This document shows, one piece after another, positions 1 through 8,166 of a stretch of 37,502 bases of DNA. The position numbers were made by a program, and so were the translations under genes. Source of the stretch: Frankia canadensis. Its GTDB lineage: Bacteria > Actinomycetota > Actinomycetes > Frankiales > Frankiaceae. Positions within the stretch are counted from its first letter, which is position 1, and each line of letters opens with the position of its first letter. Location: NCBI RefSeq assembly GCF_900197875.1, contig NZ_FZMO01000390.1:1-37502 (forward strand), read 5' to 3'. The notes under the pieces were generated by a model. The model made no database searches. It worked only from the letters and a program-made list of their open reading frames with translations, and was not told the DNA's origin.

Positions 1-88
1 CTCCCTGGCCGGCGCCGGTGACCCCCCTCCCCCCGGCCGGGTGGGCGACCGGCCGGGGGGAGGGGGGTCACCGGCGCCGGCCAGGGAG
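1..88. terminator. Perfect 40-bp inverted repeat (very long stem-loop)
   Basis: Positions 1-40 and 49-88 are exact reverse complements, separated by the 8-nt loop GTGGGCGA. The arms are almost entirely G+C, with C-runs and G-runs in the stem. No T-run follows. It most plausibly acts as a strong intrinsic or bidirectional terminator for a gene lying left of the window, but the repeat starts at base 1 and may extend further, so a mobile-element end cannot be excluded. Confidence 0.6.
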
Positions 89-423
89 TGCGTCGTGCCT
101 CGAGCGTTCGCGGCCGCGCGGTCCATGGAGCCTCCGAACCTAGTTCCTCACGGGCGTGCTCACCCGACACGGCGTCGTGACCAGCGGGTTGCGCAGGGAG
201 CATCACCACCATGATCAGATGTGCTCCACATCACGCTATTATGCCCGCCCTGGCGCGAGGGGCGATGGCAGTAGCGCCGTTGCGTGACGACCCGGCTCCT
301 ATGGGCGGATCTGCCGTGTTGGGTTCGGAGCTCGGTCGGATGAGCGCCAGGTCACGTTAGAGTGCCGCTTGTCCCGCGGCGCGCGGCCGCGAGGCATGGT
401 GCTCATCCGGGGGGAGAGGGTTG
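89..423. other. Intergenic region upstream of the acyltransferase gene
   Basis: I see no convincing gene here. A TAGAGT hexamer at 358-363 resembles an actinobacterial -10 box and lies about 60 bp before the acyltransferase start, but no good -35 box is found at the right distance. A TATTAT hexamer lies at 236-241, also without a partner. The segment 200-245 is slightly AT-richer than its surroundings. Confidence 0.4.
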
Positions 424-1677
424 ATGTCGCACGCGGGGGATGCTCCGCAGGAGCCGTCCAGTGCCGGCCCGAAGGCCAGGGTCGCGGGATACAACCCGGC
501 GCTCGACGGTCTGCGGGCGCTCGCGGTGCTCGCGGTGCTCGGGTTCCACCTGGACGTGCTGTCCGGTGGTTTCCTCGGGGTCGACGTGTTCTTCGTGCTG
601 AGCGGGTTCCTGATCACCGGCCTGCTGCTGGCCGAGCGGGACCGCGCGGGCACGGTCTCGCTCGCCCGCTTCTACGTGCGCCGCGCCTATCGCCTCCTGC
701 CGGCGTTCGGCGTGTTCGTGGCGATCGGCGCGGTGCTGGTGGTGGCGGTGAAGACCCAGGCTGACCAGCGGGACTTCCTGGCCAACACGGTCACGTCGCT
801 GCTCTACGTCAACAACTACTACCGGGTGTTCCGGCCGGAGTCGGGGGGCGCCTGGTTCGGGCACACCTGGTCGCTGTCGCTGGAGGAGCAGTTCTACCTG
901 ATCTGGCCGGTCATGCTGGTGCTGCTGTGCCGGCGCCCGGCCGCCCGGCGGCGGCTGCCGGGGATCCTGGCCGCGGCGGCGGTCGGCGTGCTGGTCTGGC
1001 GGGAGGTGCTCGTCGCGGCCGGCGTGAGCGACGCGCGGATCTACTTCGGCCTGGACACCCGCGCCGACGCCCTGCTGGTCGGCGCCAGCATGGCGGCCTG
1101 GGGCTGGGCGGGCACGAAGCTGCCGGGCGCGGGCGGGGACGCCCGGCTGCGGCGCTTCGCCGCGGTGGTCCGGCTGGCCCGGCTCGGCGGCCGCCTGCGG
1201 GACGCGTCGGGGCGGATCCTGGCCGTGGCCGGACCGCTGGCGCTCGCGGCGCTCGTCGTGCTGGCCGTGGTCGCGCCGGAGCCGGGTGAGCGGATCACCG
1301 TGTTCGATCTCGGCGGCTACACCGGGGTGGCGCTGCTGGCGGCGGTGGTCATCCTGTCCCTCGACCGGTGCCGGCGGGCGCCGCTCGCCGCGCTGCTCGG
1401 CAGCCGGCCACTGTCCTGGTTCGGCCGGATCTCCTACGCGTTCTACCTGTGGCACTTCCCCGTCGCCGGCACCGTGCGGGACCGGCTCGGTGGCCGGCTC
1501 GACACCGCGGAGCTGGTCCTCGTCGCGTTCGTGCTGAGCACGGCGCTGGCCGCGGGGTCGTACTACCTGGTCGAACGACCCGTGCAGCGGCGCCGGCCGC
1601 GGTGGGCGGCCGGCCCGGCCGTCCCCGCCCAGCGCGCCGCCGTCGGGTCCGGCGCCCTCGGCGAGCCGGTGGCGTAG
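424..1677 (+). CDS. Acyltransferase-3 family integral membrane protein (OafA/YrhL type)
   Basis: This 417-residue protein is a membrane O-acyltransferase that probably transfers acetyl or another acyl group onto an extracytoplasmic sugar, lipid or glycopeptide. The family signatures are clear: the N-terminal LDGLRALAV and GFH motif with the presumed catalytic His at about residue 42, GVDVFFVLSGFLI at about 52-64, HTWSLSLEEQFYLIWP in the middle, and the C-terminal ISYAFYLWHFP segment. About ten hydrophobic segments are visible and there is no SGNH esterase domain. An in-frame TTG at 421 precedes the ATG; I chose ATG 424 because GGGGAGAGGG sits just before it. The acceptor cannot be read from the sequence. 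The gene stands alone and is followed by a strong terminator. Confidence 0.9.
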   Translation: MSHAGDAPQEPSSAGPKARVAGYNPALDGLRALAVLAVLGFHLDVLSGGFLGVDVFFVLSGFLITGLLLAERDRAGTVSLARFYVRRAYRLLPAFGVFVAIGAVLVVAVKTQADQRDFLANTVTSLLYVNNYYRVFRPESGGAWFGHTWSLSLEEQFYLIWPVMLVLLCRRPAARRRLPGILAAAAVGVLVWREVLVAAGVSDARIYFGLDTRADALLVGASMAAWGWAGTKLPGAGGDARLRRFAAVVRLARLGGRLRDASGRILAVAGPLALAALVVLAVVAPEPGERITVFDLGGYTGVALLAAVVILSLDRCRRAPLAALLGSRPLSWFGRISYAFYLWHFPVAGTVRDRLGGRLDTAELVLVAFVLSTALAAGSYYLVERPVQRRRPRWAAGPAVPAQRAAVGSGALGEPVA

Positions 1678-1684
1678 GGCCGCC

Positions 1685-1712
1685 GGGCACCCGGCCGCGC
1701 GGCCGGGTGCCC
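1685..1712. terminator. Bidirectional terminator between convergent genes
   Basis: A 12-bp perfect stem (GGGCACCCGGCC at 1685-1696 with 1701-1712) encloses a self-complementary GCGC. It lies 7 bp after the acyltransferase stop and 7 bp before the end of the convergent SnoaL-like gene, so it can serve both. Confidence 0.75.
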
Positions 1713-1719
1713 GGGCGGG

Positions 1720-2436
1720 CTACCCGTGGGCGCGTGGGTTCGGCGCGAGCTGGCCGCGGGCGAGCTGGCCGAGGAAATCGGTGTTGTCGTAGAAGTGCTG
1801 CGTCTCGGTGATACGCAGGTCGTCGGTCACGTGGACGACGGTGACACCGAACATCTCGATGCGTTCACCGGTAGGCTCGACGCCCTTGTACGGACCGGCG
1901 AAGGTTCCCCAGTGCCGCCACTTGAAGGTGACCACGGGCGGCGGCGAGTAGACTTCCAGCACCTCCCAGAAGAAGCCGCCGGGAAATGCCTGGTGGAAGA
2001 CGTCGTGCGACGATTCGAAGGATTCGTCGGCGGCGGAGTAGTAGGGATTCTCGCCGATCAGGACGTTGTAACTACCCCTTTCGGCGAGTTCCGCGCTCCC
2101 CACTTTCGGGCCACCGTTGACGCTGACCGTGACCTGCTCGGCGACCATGCTGAGCCACTCGGCCGGGTTCCGCTTGTGAGAGACCTCCATCTCGAAGACC
2201 TGCACCAGCCGCTCGACGATGTCGGCGAGCGAGCCACTCTCGTGCGTGACACTGCGCTCGGCCGGCATGTTCTCCCGGGAGTAGTGGTAGTCGGGCGGGG
2301 CTCCGTCCCGCCACGCCACCCCCTGCGAGGCGGCGATCACCGCGTCCCGCCCCTGTACGTGCAGCGGCTGGCCCACCGCGCCGTTGTCGGCCACGATCAC
2401 GTCCTCCGGCTGTCGAATACCGTGAATGGTCACCAT
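1720..2436 (-). CDS. SnoaL-like / NTF2-superfamily protein
   Basis: The product has 238 residues and starts at an ATG. Its C-terminal half, roughly residues 150-230, has the pattern of SnoaL-like ester-cyclase folds: FKWRHWGTFAGPYKG, then TGERIEMFGVTVVHV, then DDLRITETQHFYDN. In this cone-shaped alpha+beta family the pocket binds small hydrophobic ligands; members include polyketide cyclases, limonene-epoxide hydrolases and many uncharacterised proteins. The protein is longer than a single SnoaL domain of about 130-150 residues, so the N-terminal 100 residues may form an extra helical part. No polyketide genes are nearby, so a cyclase role is not supported. No clear Shine-Dalgarno sequence precedes the ATG; a TAGAGT -10-like box lies upstream at 2502-2507 on the same strand. 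Confidence 0.75.
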   Translation of the reverse strand: MVTIHGIRQPEDVIVADNGAVGQPLHVQGRDAVIAASQGVAWRDGAPPDYHYSRENMPAERSVTHESGSLADIVERLVQVFEMEVSHKRNPAEWLSMVAEQVTVSVNGGPKVGSAELAERGSYNVLIGENPYYSAADESFESSHDVFHQAFPGGFFWEVLEVYSPPPVVTFKWRHWGTFAGPYKGVEPTGERIEMFGVTVVHVTDDLRITETQHFYDNTDFLGQLARGQLAPNPRAHG

Positions 2437-2880
2437 GCTGAAAAGCGAAAACGGGGCCTGACATCCTGTGCACCGGATGCCGAGGACCGTTCGGCGTCAT
2501 CACTCTACATTTACGTACCCGCGGCGGGAACGAAGGGGACGAACGCTTCCCGCGATCTTGTCCGGCGAAATCCGGCGCGTACCCGGGCGCGGATTCCGGG
2601 GGATCTTTGCCGGCGTCCGGCCGATTTCCCGGTCTGCGCAGGTCGCGAGGTCGGCCTGCCCGCGGCGGAGAAGTGTCCGTGCCGCGGGAGCCGCGCCGCG
2701 ACAGTACCGTCGCATTCGCGGACGCCGGATGCACGTGGCGAAACTCACCGGACGCGCCGTGCGGCCGCGGCGGTGGGAGGAGTCGCTCACCTCGTCCGAC
2801 CTGCGGCGGGACCGGCACGGGAGACTCTTGCTCCGAGTCGGGGCTGCCGGGTCAGGTCAACAGGCGGAGATGAGGTCGAC
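2437..2880. other. Divergent intergenic region, SnoaL-like gene / tesB
   Basis: This 444-bp stretch separates two divergently transcribed genes. The reading frames crossing it are Arg/Pro-rich and lack start signals, so I call no gene. It holds a reverse-strand TAGAGT (2502-2507) in a locally AT-rich patch, and a small stem CATCC/GGATG at about 2462-2479. Nothing else is convincing. Confidence 0.4.
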
Positions 2881-3723
2881 GTGGCGAGTGAGGTCGAGTG
2901 GGTGCGACCGGTGGGCGAGATCCCGTTCACCCTGCCCGAGTTGTTGGAGCTGGAGGAGATCGACCGGGACCTGTACCGGGCGCTGACGGTCTTCCGGGAG
3001 CCGTTCTCGCTCTACGGCGGGCAGGTCGCCGCGCAGGCCCTCGTCGCCGCGGGGCGCACCGTCCCCGACGGCCGGCTGCCGCACTCGCTGCACGGCTACT
3101 ACCTGCGCAGCGGCGACGCCTCCCGGCCGACGATCTTCCGGGTGGAGCGGGACCGCGACGGCCGTTCCTTCTCGGCCCGCCGGGTCGTCGCCGTCCAGGG
3201 CGGCGAGGTCATCTTCAACATGTCGGCCTCGTTCCACATCCCGCAGGACGGCGCGGAGTTCCAGGTCGACTCCCCGCTGCCGGTCGGCGGAGGGCCCGCC
3301 GGCGGCGAGCCCGGACAGGCGCCGCTGGTGGAGCTGCCCCGGCTGTTCTCCTTCGAGGGCCGCGCGGCGCCCCAGCCCTACGAGGGGCTGGAGCTGCCGA
3401 CCCGGGTCTGGGCTCGCTGCACCGCGGCGCTGCCCGACGACGCGCTGGTGCACGCGGCGACGCTCACCTACCTGTCGGACGTCTTCACCGGCCTCAGCGC
3501 GATCCCGGACCCCGGGGCGGTCCTGGGCCCGAGCCTCGACCACGCCGTCTGGTTCCACCGGCCGATCCGCCTGGACCACTGGGTCCTGCTCGACCTGGTG
3601 CCGCGCTCCGCCGCCGGCGGTCGCGGGCTGTACCACGGCACGATCCACGCCCGGGACGGCGTCCTCGCCGCCAGCCTGAGCCAGGAGATGCTCTTCCGCT
3701 CCGCCCACCCCGAACGGGTGTAA
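2881..3723 (+). CDS. tesB: Acyl-CoA thioesterase II (TesB family)
   Basis: The enzyme hydrolyses acyl-CoA to free fatty acid and CoA in the cytosol. The 280-residue length matches TesB, which is a double hot-dog fold. Visible landmarks are FSLYGGQVAAQAL (about 42-54), HSLHGYYLRSGD (68-79), the first hot-dog strand block with QGGEVIFNMSASFH, TYLSDVFTGL with Asp200, SLDHAVWFHRP, and ASLSQEMLFR with Gln268 near the end. By family knowledge Asp, Thr and Gln form the active site; the Asp and Gln positions are preserved. The start is GTG 2881, supported by GGCGGAGATGAGG just upstream; the open frame continues far upstream but that part has no family similarity. It is monocistronic. Confidence 0.93.
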   Translation: MASEVEWVRPVGEIPFTLPELLELEEIDRDLYRALTVFREPFSLYGGQVAAQALVAAGRTVPDGRLPHSLHGYYLRSGDASRPTIFRVERDRDGRSFSARRVVAVQGGEVIFNMSASFHIPQDGAEFQVDSPLPVGGGPAGGEPGQAPLVELPRLFSFEGRAAPQPYEGLELPTRVWARCTAALPDDALVHAATLTYLSDVFTGLSAIPDPGAVLGPSLDHAVWFHRPIRLDHWVLLDLVPRSAAGGRGLYHGTIHARDGVLAASLSQEMLFRSAHPERV

Positions 3724-4034
3724 CCCAATAGATATAGCCAGATAGGACTATTTTGGTATCTGTATCTCCCCTAATCTGACTAGAAGACGGGGTGTTGGGG
3801 CTCGTCGGCTCGCCCGCGTTGACCGGACGTTCATCCGATGCTGCCACCCTCTGCTCGGCATGCCGGGCGCCCCCGTCCGGTGTGGGTGGTCAGGGAAGGG
3901 GACGAGATGGGTGATCATGATCGGTGGCGACGCTGGCACGTTGGGCGCCGGCAACCGGGACCCTCGGCGACGGCGCCCCGCCGTGCCGTGAGATCCCGTG
4001 CCTCGGGCTCACCGGCCGTGCGGGCACGGTCGTG
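3724..4034. other. Intergenic region downstream of tesB, with an AT-rich island
   Basis: Bases 3724-3785 are about 60% A+T, unlike anything else in the window. The rest is ordinary. A 42-codon Arg-rich frame (ATG 3907, with AGGGGACGAG before it) ends at 4035, where its TGA overlaps the next ATG as TGATG. It could be a short translated leader for the following gene, but its composition argues against a folded protein, so I do not call it as a gene. Confidence 0.4.
3730..3767. terminator. AT-rich bulged stem-loop after tesB
   Basis: AGATA (3730-3734) and CAGATA (3739-3744) pair with TATCTG (3757-3762) and TATCT (3763-3767), leaving a TAGC bulge and a 12-nt loop containing TTTT. It begins 7 bp after the tesB stop. 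It may act as a weak terminator. The surrounding 60 bp are strikingly AT-rich for this chromosome. Confidence 0.4.
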
Positions 4035-4874
4035 ATGCCGGAGCCGCTGATCATCGGCGTCGACGCCGGCTGCGCCAGTCTCGGCGAGGCCGACCTGCTG
4101 ATCCAGTACCTGGTCGAGGCGCTGGCCCTGCCCGCGGACACCGTCGCCTGCACCCATGCCGTCGGCGTCGGGACCGTGCGCGTCGCGCTGTCGTTCGCCC
4201 TGCCCACGTCCTGGCGGGACCCGCAGGCCTGGCGCCGCGTCGCGAACGTCTCCGGTGACCTGGCCATCGCGGCGCTCGCCGCCGCCCGCGTCCGCCGCGC
4301 CCGCGCCGCCGCGCCCATGCCCGCCCTGGCCGGTGTGCCCGCCCTGGCCGGTGTGCCCGCCCTGGCGGGTGTGGCCGCGCCGGGTCCTGCGCACGGGTTC
4401 GGCGGCCCGCTGGACGGCGACCTGGGCGGCGACCTGGACGGCGACCTGGACGGCGATGACCAGCCCGGCGAGCTCGTCCTGGCTGGATTCGGCGGCGTGC
4501 GGGGGCTGATCGCCGGGCCGGTCGGGGTCGCGACGGCGGGGGAGCGCATCGGCCCGCCCGAGCTCGCCGCGGGTGCCGCCCAGGCGGTGGCCGCCCACGC
4601 CGGTCGCCACGACGGGCGCGCCGTCGTCTACCCGGGAGTCGGCCGGCTGCGGGGCACCGTCCTGGTGGAGACGGTGCTCGGGCAGACCGCGGTCGGTCAG
4701 GTCCTGGCGCCGGCGGGGCAGAGCGCGCCCCGCCGGTCGGACCTGCTGCGCACCCGCGACCACGTCCGCCCGGTGTGGCGCGACGGGGTGCTGACGCTGC
4801 TGGCGGCGGTCGAGCGGGGCCACGTCTTCGCGCCGTCCGAGGTGCCGCACCCCTTCCTGGCCGGAGGGCGCTGA
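4035..4874 (+). CDS. Hypothetical protein with internal tandem repeats
   Basis: I do not recognise a family in this 279-residue protein. It begins MPEPLIIGVDAGC and has three parts: an Ala/Leu-rich N-terminal domain (about 1-95), a low-complexity middle with three copies of PALAGV (18-bp DNA repeat at 4323-4376) and an acidic GDLDGD-type repeat (12-bp units, 4411-4460), and a C-terminal domain from about 150 to 279 with a regular alternation of hydrophobic and charged residues. No signal peptide or membrane segment is visible. An in-frame GTG at 3924 would add 37 residues; ATG 4035 is preferred because conserved-looking sequence begins there and a TGATG overlap offers coupling. Third-position GC bias supports coding. 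A terminator follows directly. Confidence 0.6.
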   Translation: MPEPLIIGVDAGCASLGEADLLIQYLVEALALPADTVACTHAVGVGTVRVALSFALPTSWRDPQAWRRVANVSGDLAIAALAAARVRRARAAAPMPALAGVPALAGVPALAGVAAPGPAHGFGGPLDGDLGGDLDGDLDGDDQPGELVLAGFGGVRGLIAGPVGVATAGERIGPPELAAGAAQAVAAHAGRHDGRAVVYPGVGRLRGTVLVETVLGQTAVGQVLAPAGQSAPRRSDLLRTRDHVRPVWRDGVLTLLAAVERGHVFAPSEVPHPFLAGGR

Positions 4875-4883
4875 GCCTGCGCA

Positions 4884-4923
4884 CTCGGACCAGGACGTCT
4901 GAACGGCGGCGTCCTGGTCCGAG
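4884..4923 (+). terminator. Stem-loop terminator after the hypothetical gene
   Basis: A perfect 14-bp stem, CTCGGACCAGGACG (4884-4897) with 4910-4923, and a 12-nt loop, 10 bp after the stop codon. The last bases of the stem merge into the first copy of the adjacent 17-bp tandem repeat. Confidence 0.7.
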
Positions 4924-4999
4924 CCCGGTCAGAGGTGCGAGCCGGTCAGAGGTGCGAGCCGGTCAGGGATGCGAGCCGGTCAGGGATGCGAGCCGGTCA
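4921..4999. repeat. 17-bp intergenic tandem repeat, about 4.5 copies
   Basis: The unit is GAGCCGGTCAGAGGTGC, with GGGAT replacing GAGGT in copies three and four. Copies are at 4921-4938 (one base longer), 4939-4955, 4956-4972 and 4973-4989, with a partial copy at 4990-4999. It lies between convergent genes. The period is not a multiple of three, unlike the in-gene repeats. Confidence 0.9.
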
Positions 5000-5156
5000 C
5001 CGAACGATATTCATCCGGCGGTCGCGGGTCGCGGATGAAGGCGACACCGGTCCCGCCCGCCACCCGCGGTCCCGCGGGACCGCGCCATCTCGCTGCCGCG
5101 GCGATCAACGACCCCGGCGCCGGAGCCACAAGGTCAGCGGCGCCTGCGGGTTCGGC

Positions 5157-6788
5157 TCAGTAGGTGCAGGAGGGAGCTTCGGGGGCGGGAGCCGCGGGCG
5201 GCGCCGCCGCCGCGGCCGGGGCCGCCGCGGAGGAACCCGCGCCCGCGCTGGCGGTACCGGAGCCGCTCGCCGCGCCACCGACGGCGGGCGTGACGACCTC
5301 GGTGAAGCCGGAGCCGAGGATCAGCTGGACACCGACGACGCTGTCGTCGGGCAGCAGCGTGGACCCGGGCACCGCGGCGGCGACGGTGCGGGCCTCGGCC
5401 TCCTGCCCGGGGCCGTACGCCACCCGGGAGGTCACGTGGGTGAGCGCCGAGGCGTTGCCCGCGTTGCGGGCGTGGAAGCCCTTGGCGGTCAGCGAGGTGG
5501 TGACCTTCGAGGCGAGCCCGGCGCGGGTGGAGCCGTTGAAGACGGAGACCCGAACCTCGGACGGCTTCGCCGTGGCACCGGGAGCGAGCGTCGGCCCGGC
5601 GCCACCCGTGTCGTCGGTGGCGGTGGCGCCCTCGACCTTGCCGCCGAGCGGAGCGACCAGGCGGGCGAGATCATCGGGCTGGTAGAACTGCACGGAAGCC
5701 CGGTTGCCATGCAGGCGGATGTCGCCCATGTCGTCAATCGCGCCCTCGGCGCGGGTCGGGGCGTGCGTCGGAACGGTCTGCATCCGGATGCCGCCGTTGG
5801 ACAGTCCCCGGATGCGGGTGGCCAGCGAGCGCAGGTCGGTGAGCTTGGTGTGCTCGTCCAGGCTCAGCGCGCCCGCGGCGGCGGACGTCAGGCGCTCGAT
5901 CTTGATCGGGTTGGTGAGCGTGTCACCGCCCATGATCTTGTGGAACATGGCGCCGATGAACTGCTGCTGGCGGGCGATGCGGTCGGTGTCGCCGGCGGGC
6001 AGGCCGTGGCGCTGGCGGACGAAGGCGAGCGCCTGGTCGCCGTTGACCTGGATCGTCCCCGGGCCGCCGCGGAAACCGCTCATCGGGTCGTTGGTGTTCG
6101 TGCTGACCCGCCAGCGGCCGTTGTCGTCCTGGAAGTGCTGGGCGGGGGCGGTCGACGGCTTGATGCACACCTCGACGCCGCCGATCGCGTCCGTGATGTC
6201 CTTGAACCCCTTGAGGTCCATCGAGATGTAGTGGTTGATCTCCATGCCGGTGAGGCTCTGCACGGTCTGCACCAGCAATGCCGGCCCACCCGACGAGATC
6301 GCCGAGTTGAACTTGTCCTTCGTCGTGGCGTGGTGCTTGCCATCGGCGTCGGTGTACGCGGGAATCGTGACGTACATGTCGCGCGGGAACGAGATCATCG
6401 TCGTCGTCCCGTTCTTGTCCATGTGCGCGAGGATCGTCGTGTCGGAGCGCTGCCCGGGCACGTTGCCGAACTTGCCGTCCGTGCCCTCCCGGCTGTCCGT
6501 GCCGACCAGCAGGTAGTTCGCGGCGCCCACGCCGGAGCTGTTGGAGCCGAGGCCGAGGTCGATCCGGTTCACCTTGCCGTTGATGAACGAGTAGGCGGCC
6601 CAGCCGCCGACCGTCACGAACAGCACGCAGCACGACAGGAACGCCATCAGGGTCAGCAGGCCGCGCCGGCGCCGCGGCGGTCGGCCGCCCGTCGCCGTGC
6701 CGCGACCGGCCCGGCCGGGCCCCGAACCCCGGGGATCCAGACGGGGCGGGAGTACCGGCGGATCGTGCTGTAGCTGCGGTGCGGTCAC
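5157..6788 (-). CDS. LytR-CpsA-Psr (LCP) family cell-wall polymer ligase with LytR_C domain
   Basis: LCP proteins transfer undecaprenyl-linked glycopolymers (arabinogalactan, teichoic or capsular polymers) onto peptidoglycan outside the membrane. The 543-residue product has a Pro/Arg-rich cytoplasmic tail (1-42), one membrane helix (about 43-67), and the LCP domain with NYLLVGTDSR (91-100), RSDT (114-117), SFPRD (133-137) and, later, AFVRQRH followed by DTDRIARQQQF. Asp98, Arg100, Arg114, Asp116, Arg136 and Asp137 match the conserved pyrophosphate-binding and catalytic set. A LytR_C domain (VSVFNGSTRAGLA to LILGSGF) follows, then an Ala/Pro-rich tail. GTG 6788 is chosen because GAGGAAAGG stands in front; the frame is open 20 codons further upstream. 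The specific polymer is unknown. Confidence 0.92.
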   Translation of the reverse strand: MTAPQLQHDPPVLPPRLDPRGSGPGRAGRGTATGGRPPRRRRGLLTLMAFLSCCVLFVTVGGWAAYSFINGKVNRIDLGLGSNSSGVGAANYLLVGTDSREGTDGKFGNVPGQRSDTTILAHMDKNGTTTMISFPRDMYVTIPAYTDADGKHHATTKDKFNSAISSGGPALLVQTVQSLTGMEINHYISMDLKGFKDITDAIGGVEVCIKPSTAPAQHFQDDNGRWRVSTNTNDPMSGFRGGPGTIQVNGDQALAFVRQRHGLPAGDTDRIARQQQFIGAMFHKIMGGDTLTNPIKIERLTSAAAGALSLDEHTKLTDLRSLATRIRGLSNGGIRMQTVPTHAPTRAEGAIDDMGDIRLHGNRASVQFYQPDDLARLVAPLGGKVEGATATDDTGGAGPTLAPGATAKPSEVRVSVFNGSTRAGLASKVTTSLTAKGFHARNAGNASALTHVTSRVAYGPGQEAEARTVAAAVPGSTLLPDDSVVGVQLILGSGFTEVVTPAVGGAASGSGTASAGAGSSAAAPAAAAAPPAAPAPEAPSCTY

Positions 6789-6932
6789 GTCCCGCCTTTC
6801 CTCGAGGGATCCTGCGAGCAGGTTCCGACGTAGTGCGGAAAGTAACACGTATGGGTTGAAGCCCCCTATTGAGGGTCCCCCGGACGTGCTCGTCCGGATT
6901 CGGCTCGGCCGCCGGGGCGCATACTCGGAGTA

Positions 6933-8111
6933 GTGAGTCGTCGCCGATGGTCAGGAACCCGCTCGCCGTCCGCCCGCGAGGCGAGCCGGGTGCGCGCGCT
7001 CATCCCCCTGGTCGCCCTGCTCGCGGTCGTGGCCATGGACCTGAGCGGCGACCGCCGCTACGTGATCATCACCAGCATGGTGATCAGCCCGCTGCTGGCC
7101 GCGGCGCTGACCGGCCCGCGGATCACCGCCCTGTACGCGGTCGCCGCGGTCGTGTTCGCGGGCCTGCAGGCCATCCCGCTCGGCTACTACTCCGGAGTGG
7201 GCCACGAAGGGCTGCCGGCCCAGGTCATCCGGCTCGTGGTGGTCTTCGTGGGCGGGGTGATCGCCATCGCCGCGAGCCGGGACCGGGTGCGGCGCGAGCG
7301 GCGGCTGCGCGACGTCACCCAGGTCGCCGACGTGGCCCAGCGGGCGATCCTGGGCGCCGTGCCGGAGCGTGTCGGCGCGCTGCGCCTCGCGGTCAGCTAC
7401 GACAGCGCCAGCGCCCAGGCCCGCATCGGCGGTGACCTCTACGAGGTGGTCGACAGCCGCTGGGGCGTGCGCATCCTCGTCGGGGACGCGCGTGGCAAGG
7501 GACTTGACGCGGTCCGCCTGGCCAGTCGGGTGATGGCCACCTTCCGGGTGGTCGCCCGGGAGCTCGCCGACCCGGAGCGGATCCTGGCCGCCCTCGACGC
7601 CGAGGTGGGCCGCTCGGGCGGCCCGGAGGACTTCGTCACCGCCGTGTTCGCCCAGGTCAGCAGCGGCCGGCTGGACCTGCTCAACGCCGGCCATCCCGAT
7701 CCCGTGCTGCTGCGCCAGGGCGCCCCCCGGCTGCTCGCCACCGACGGCCGGCGCACGCCACTGGGGCTCGGCGCCGCGGGCACGGGCGGCGCCGGCGCGG
7801 CTGGCACCCGGCTGGCACCGGGTGACCGGGTGCTGTTCTACACCGACGGCCTGGCCGAGGCCCGCCATCCCCGCACCCGGGAGTTCTTCCCGCTGCTGGC
7901 GGCCGCGCGCGACGCGCTCGCCGCCGACCGGAGCCTCGACGCCGCCCTCGCCGACCTCGTCCGCGCGCTGCGCGGCTGGACCGGCTCCGCCCTCGGCGAC
8001 GACGTCGCCCTGCTGGCGACCGAGTTCCTGCCGGCCACCGAGTTCCTGCCGGCCCGCCCGACGCCCGCCGCCGTCACCCCGGCCCAGGCGTCGGCGGTCA
8101 CGCGCGGATAG
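6933..8111 (+). CDS. Membrane-anchored PP2C/SpoIIE-type serine phosphatase
   Basis: This 392-residue protein has about four N-terminal membrane helices (residues 22-120), a short basic coiled linker (RDRVRRERRLRD) and a PPM/SpoIIE phosphatase domain. The metal-binding motifs are visible: IGGDLYEVV, GDARGKGLDAV, LNAGHPDPVLL, LFYTDGLAEAR and the terminal GDDVALLA. Such enzymes dephosphorylate anti-sigma-factor antagonists or other Ser/Thr phosphoproteins in response to membrane or redox cues; no PAS, GAF or kinase domain is present, so the sensor must be the membrane part or a partner. No anti-sigma pair is adjacent. The start is GTG 6933 with a weak GGAG close by. The C-terminus carries a duplicated TEFLPA (18-bp repeat at about 8019-8054). 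Confidence 0.9.
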   Translation: MSRRRWSGTRSPSAREASRVRALIPLVALLAVVAMDLSGDRRYVIITSMVISPLLAAALTGPRITALYAVAAVVFAGLQAIPLGYYSGVGHEGLPAQVIRLVVVFVGGVIAIAASRDRVRRERRLRDVTQVADVAQRAILGAVPERVGALRLAVSYDSASAQARIGGDLYEVVDSRWGVRILVGDARGKGLDAVRLASRVMATFRVVARELADPERILAALDAEVGRSGGPEDFVTAVFAQVSSGRLDLLNAGHPDPVLLRQGAPRLLATDGRRTPLGLGAAGTGGAGAAGTRLAPGDRVLFYTDGLAEARHPRTREFFPLLAAARDALAADRSLDAALADLVRALRGWTGSALGDDVALLATEFLPATEFLPARPTPAAVTPAQASAVTRG

Positions 8112-8138
8112 GAGCCCGGGCCGTCAGGTGCACTGGGT

Positions 8139-8166
8139 CATCAGGTACTGAGGACCATCAGGTACT
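8139..8166. repeat. 11-bp direct repeat at the 3' end of the TetR gene
   Basis: CATCAGGTACT occurs at 8139-8149 and 8156-8166, with similar flanks (TGAGG and CAGGG). The second copy contains the TetR stop codon. It looks like a small duplication between convergent genes. Confidence 0.6.

Noticed and set aside
2072-2818. Long reverse-strand frame across the SnoaL-like gene and its upstream region
   Set aside because: Arg/Gly/Pro-rich shadow without start signal, overlapping a better supported gene in another frame.
3907-4035. 42-codon Arg-rich frame with a good Shine-Dalgarno sequence
   Set aside because: Too short and low-complexity to call; kept only as a possible leader of the next gene.
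4921-4999. CRISPR-like array
   Set aside because: Contiguous 17-bp repeats with no spacers and no cas genes.
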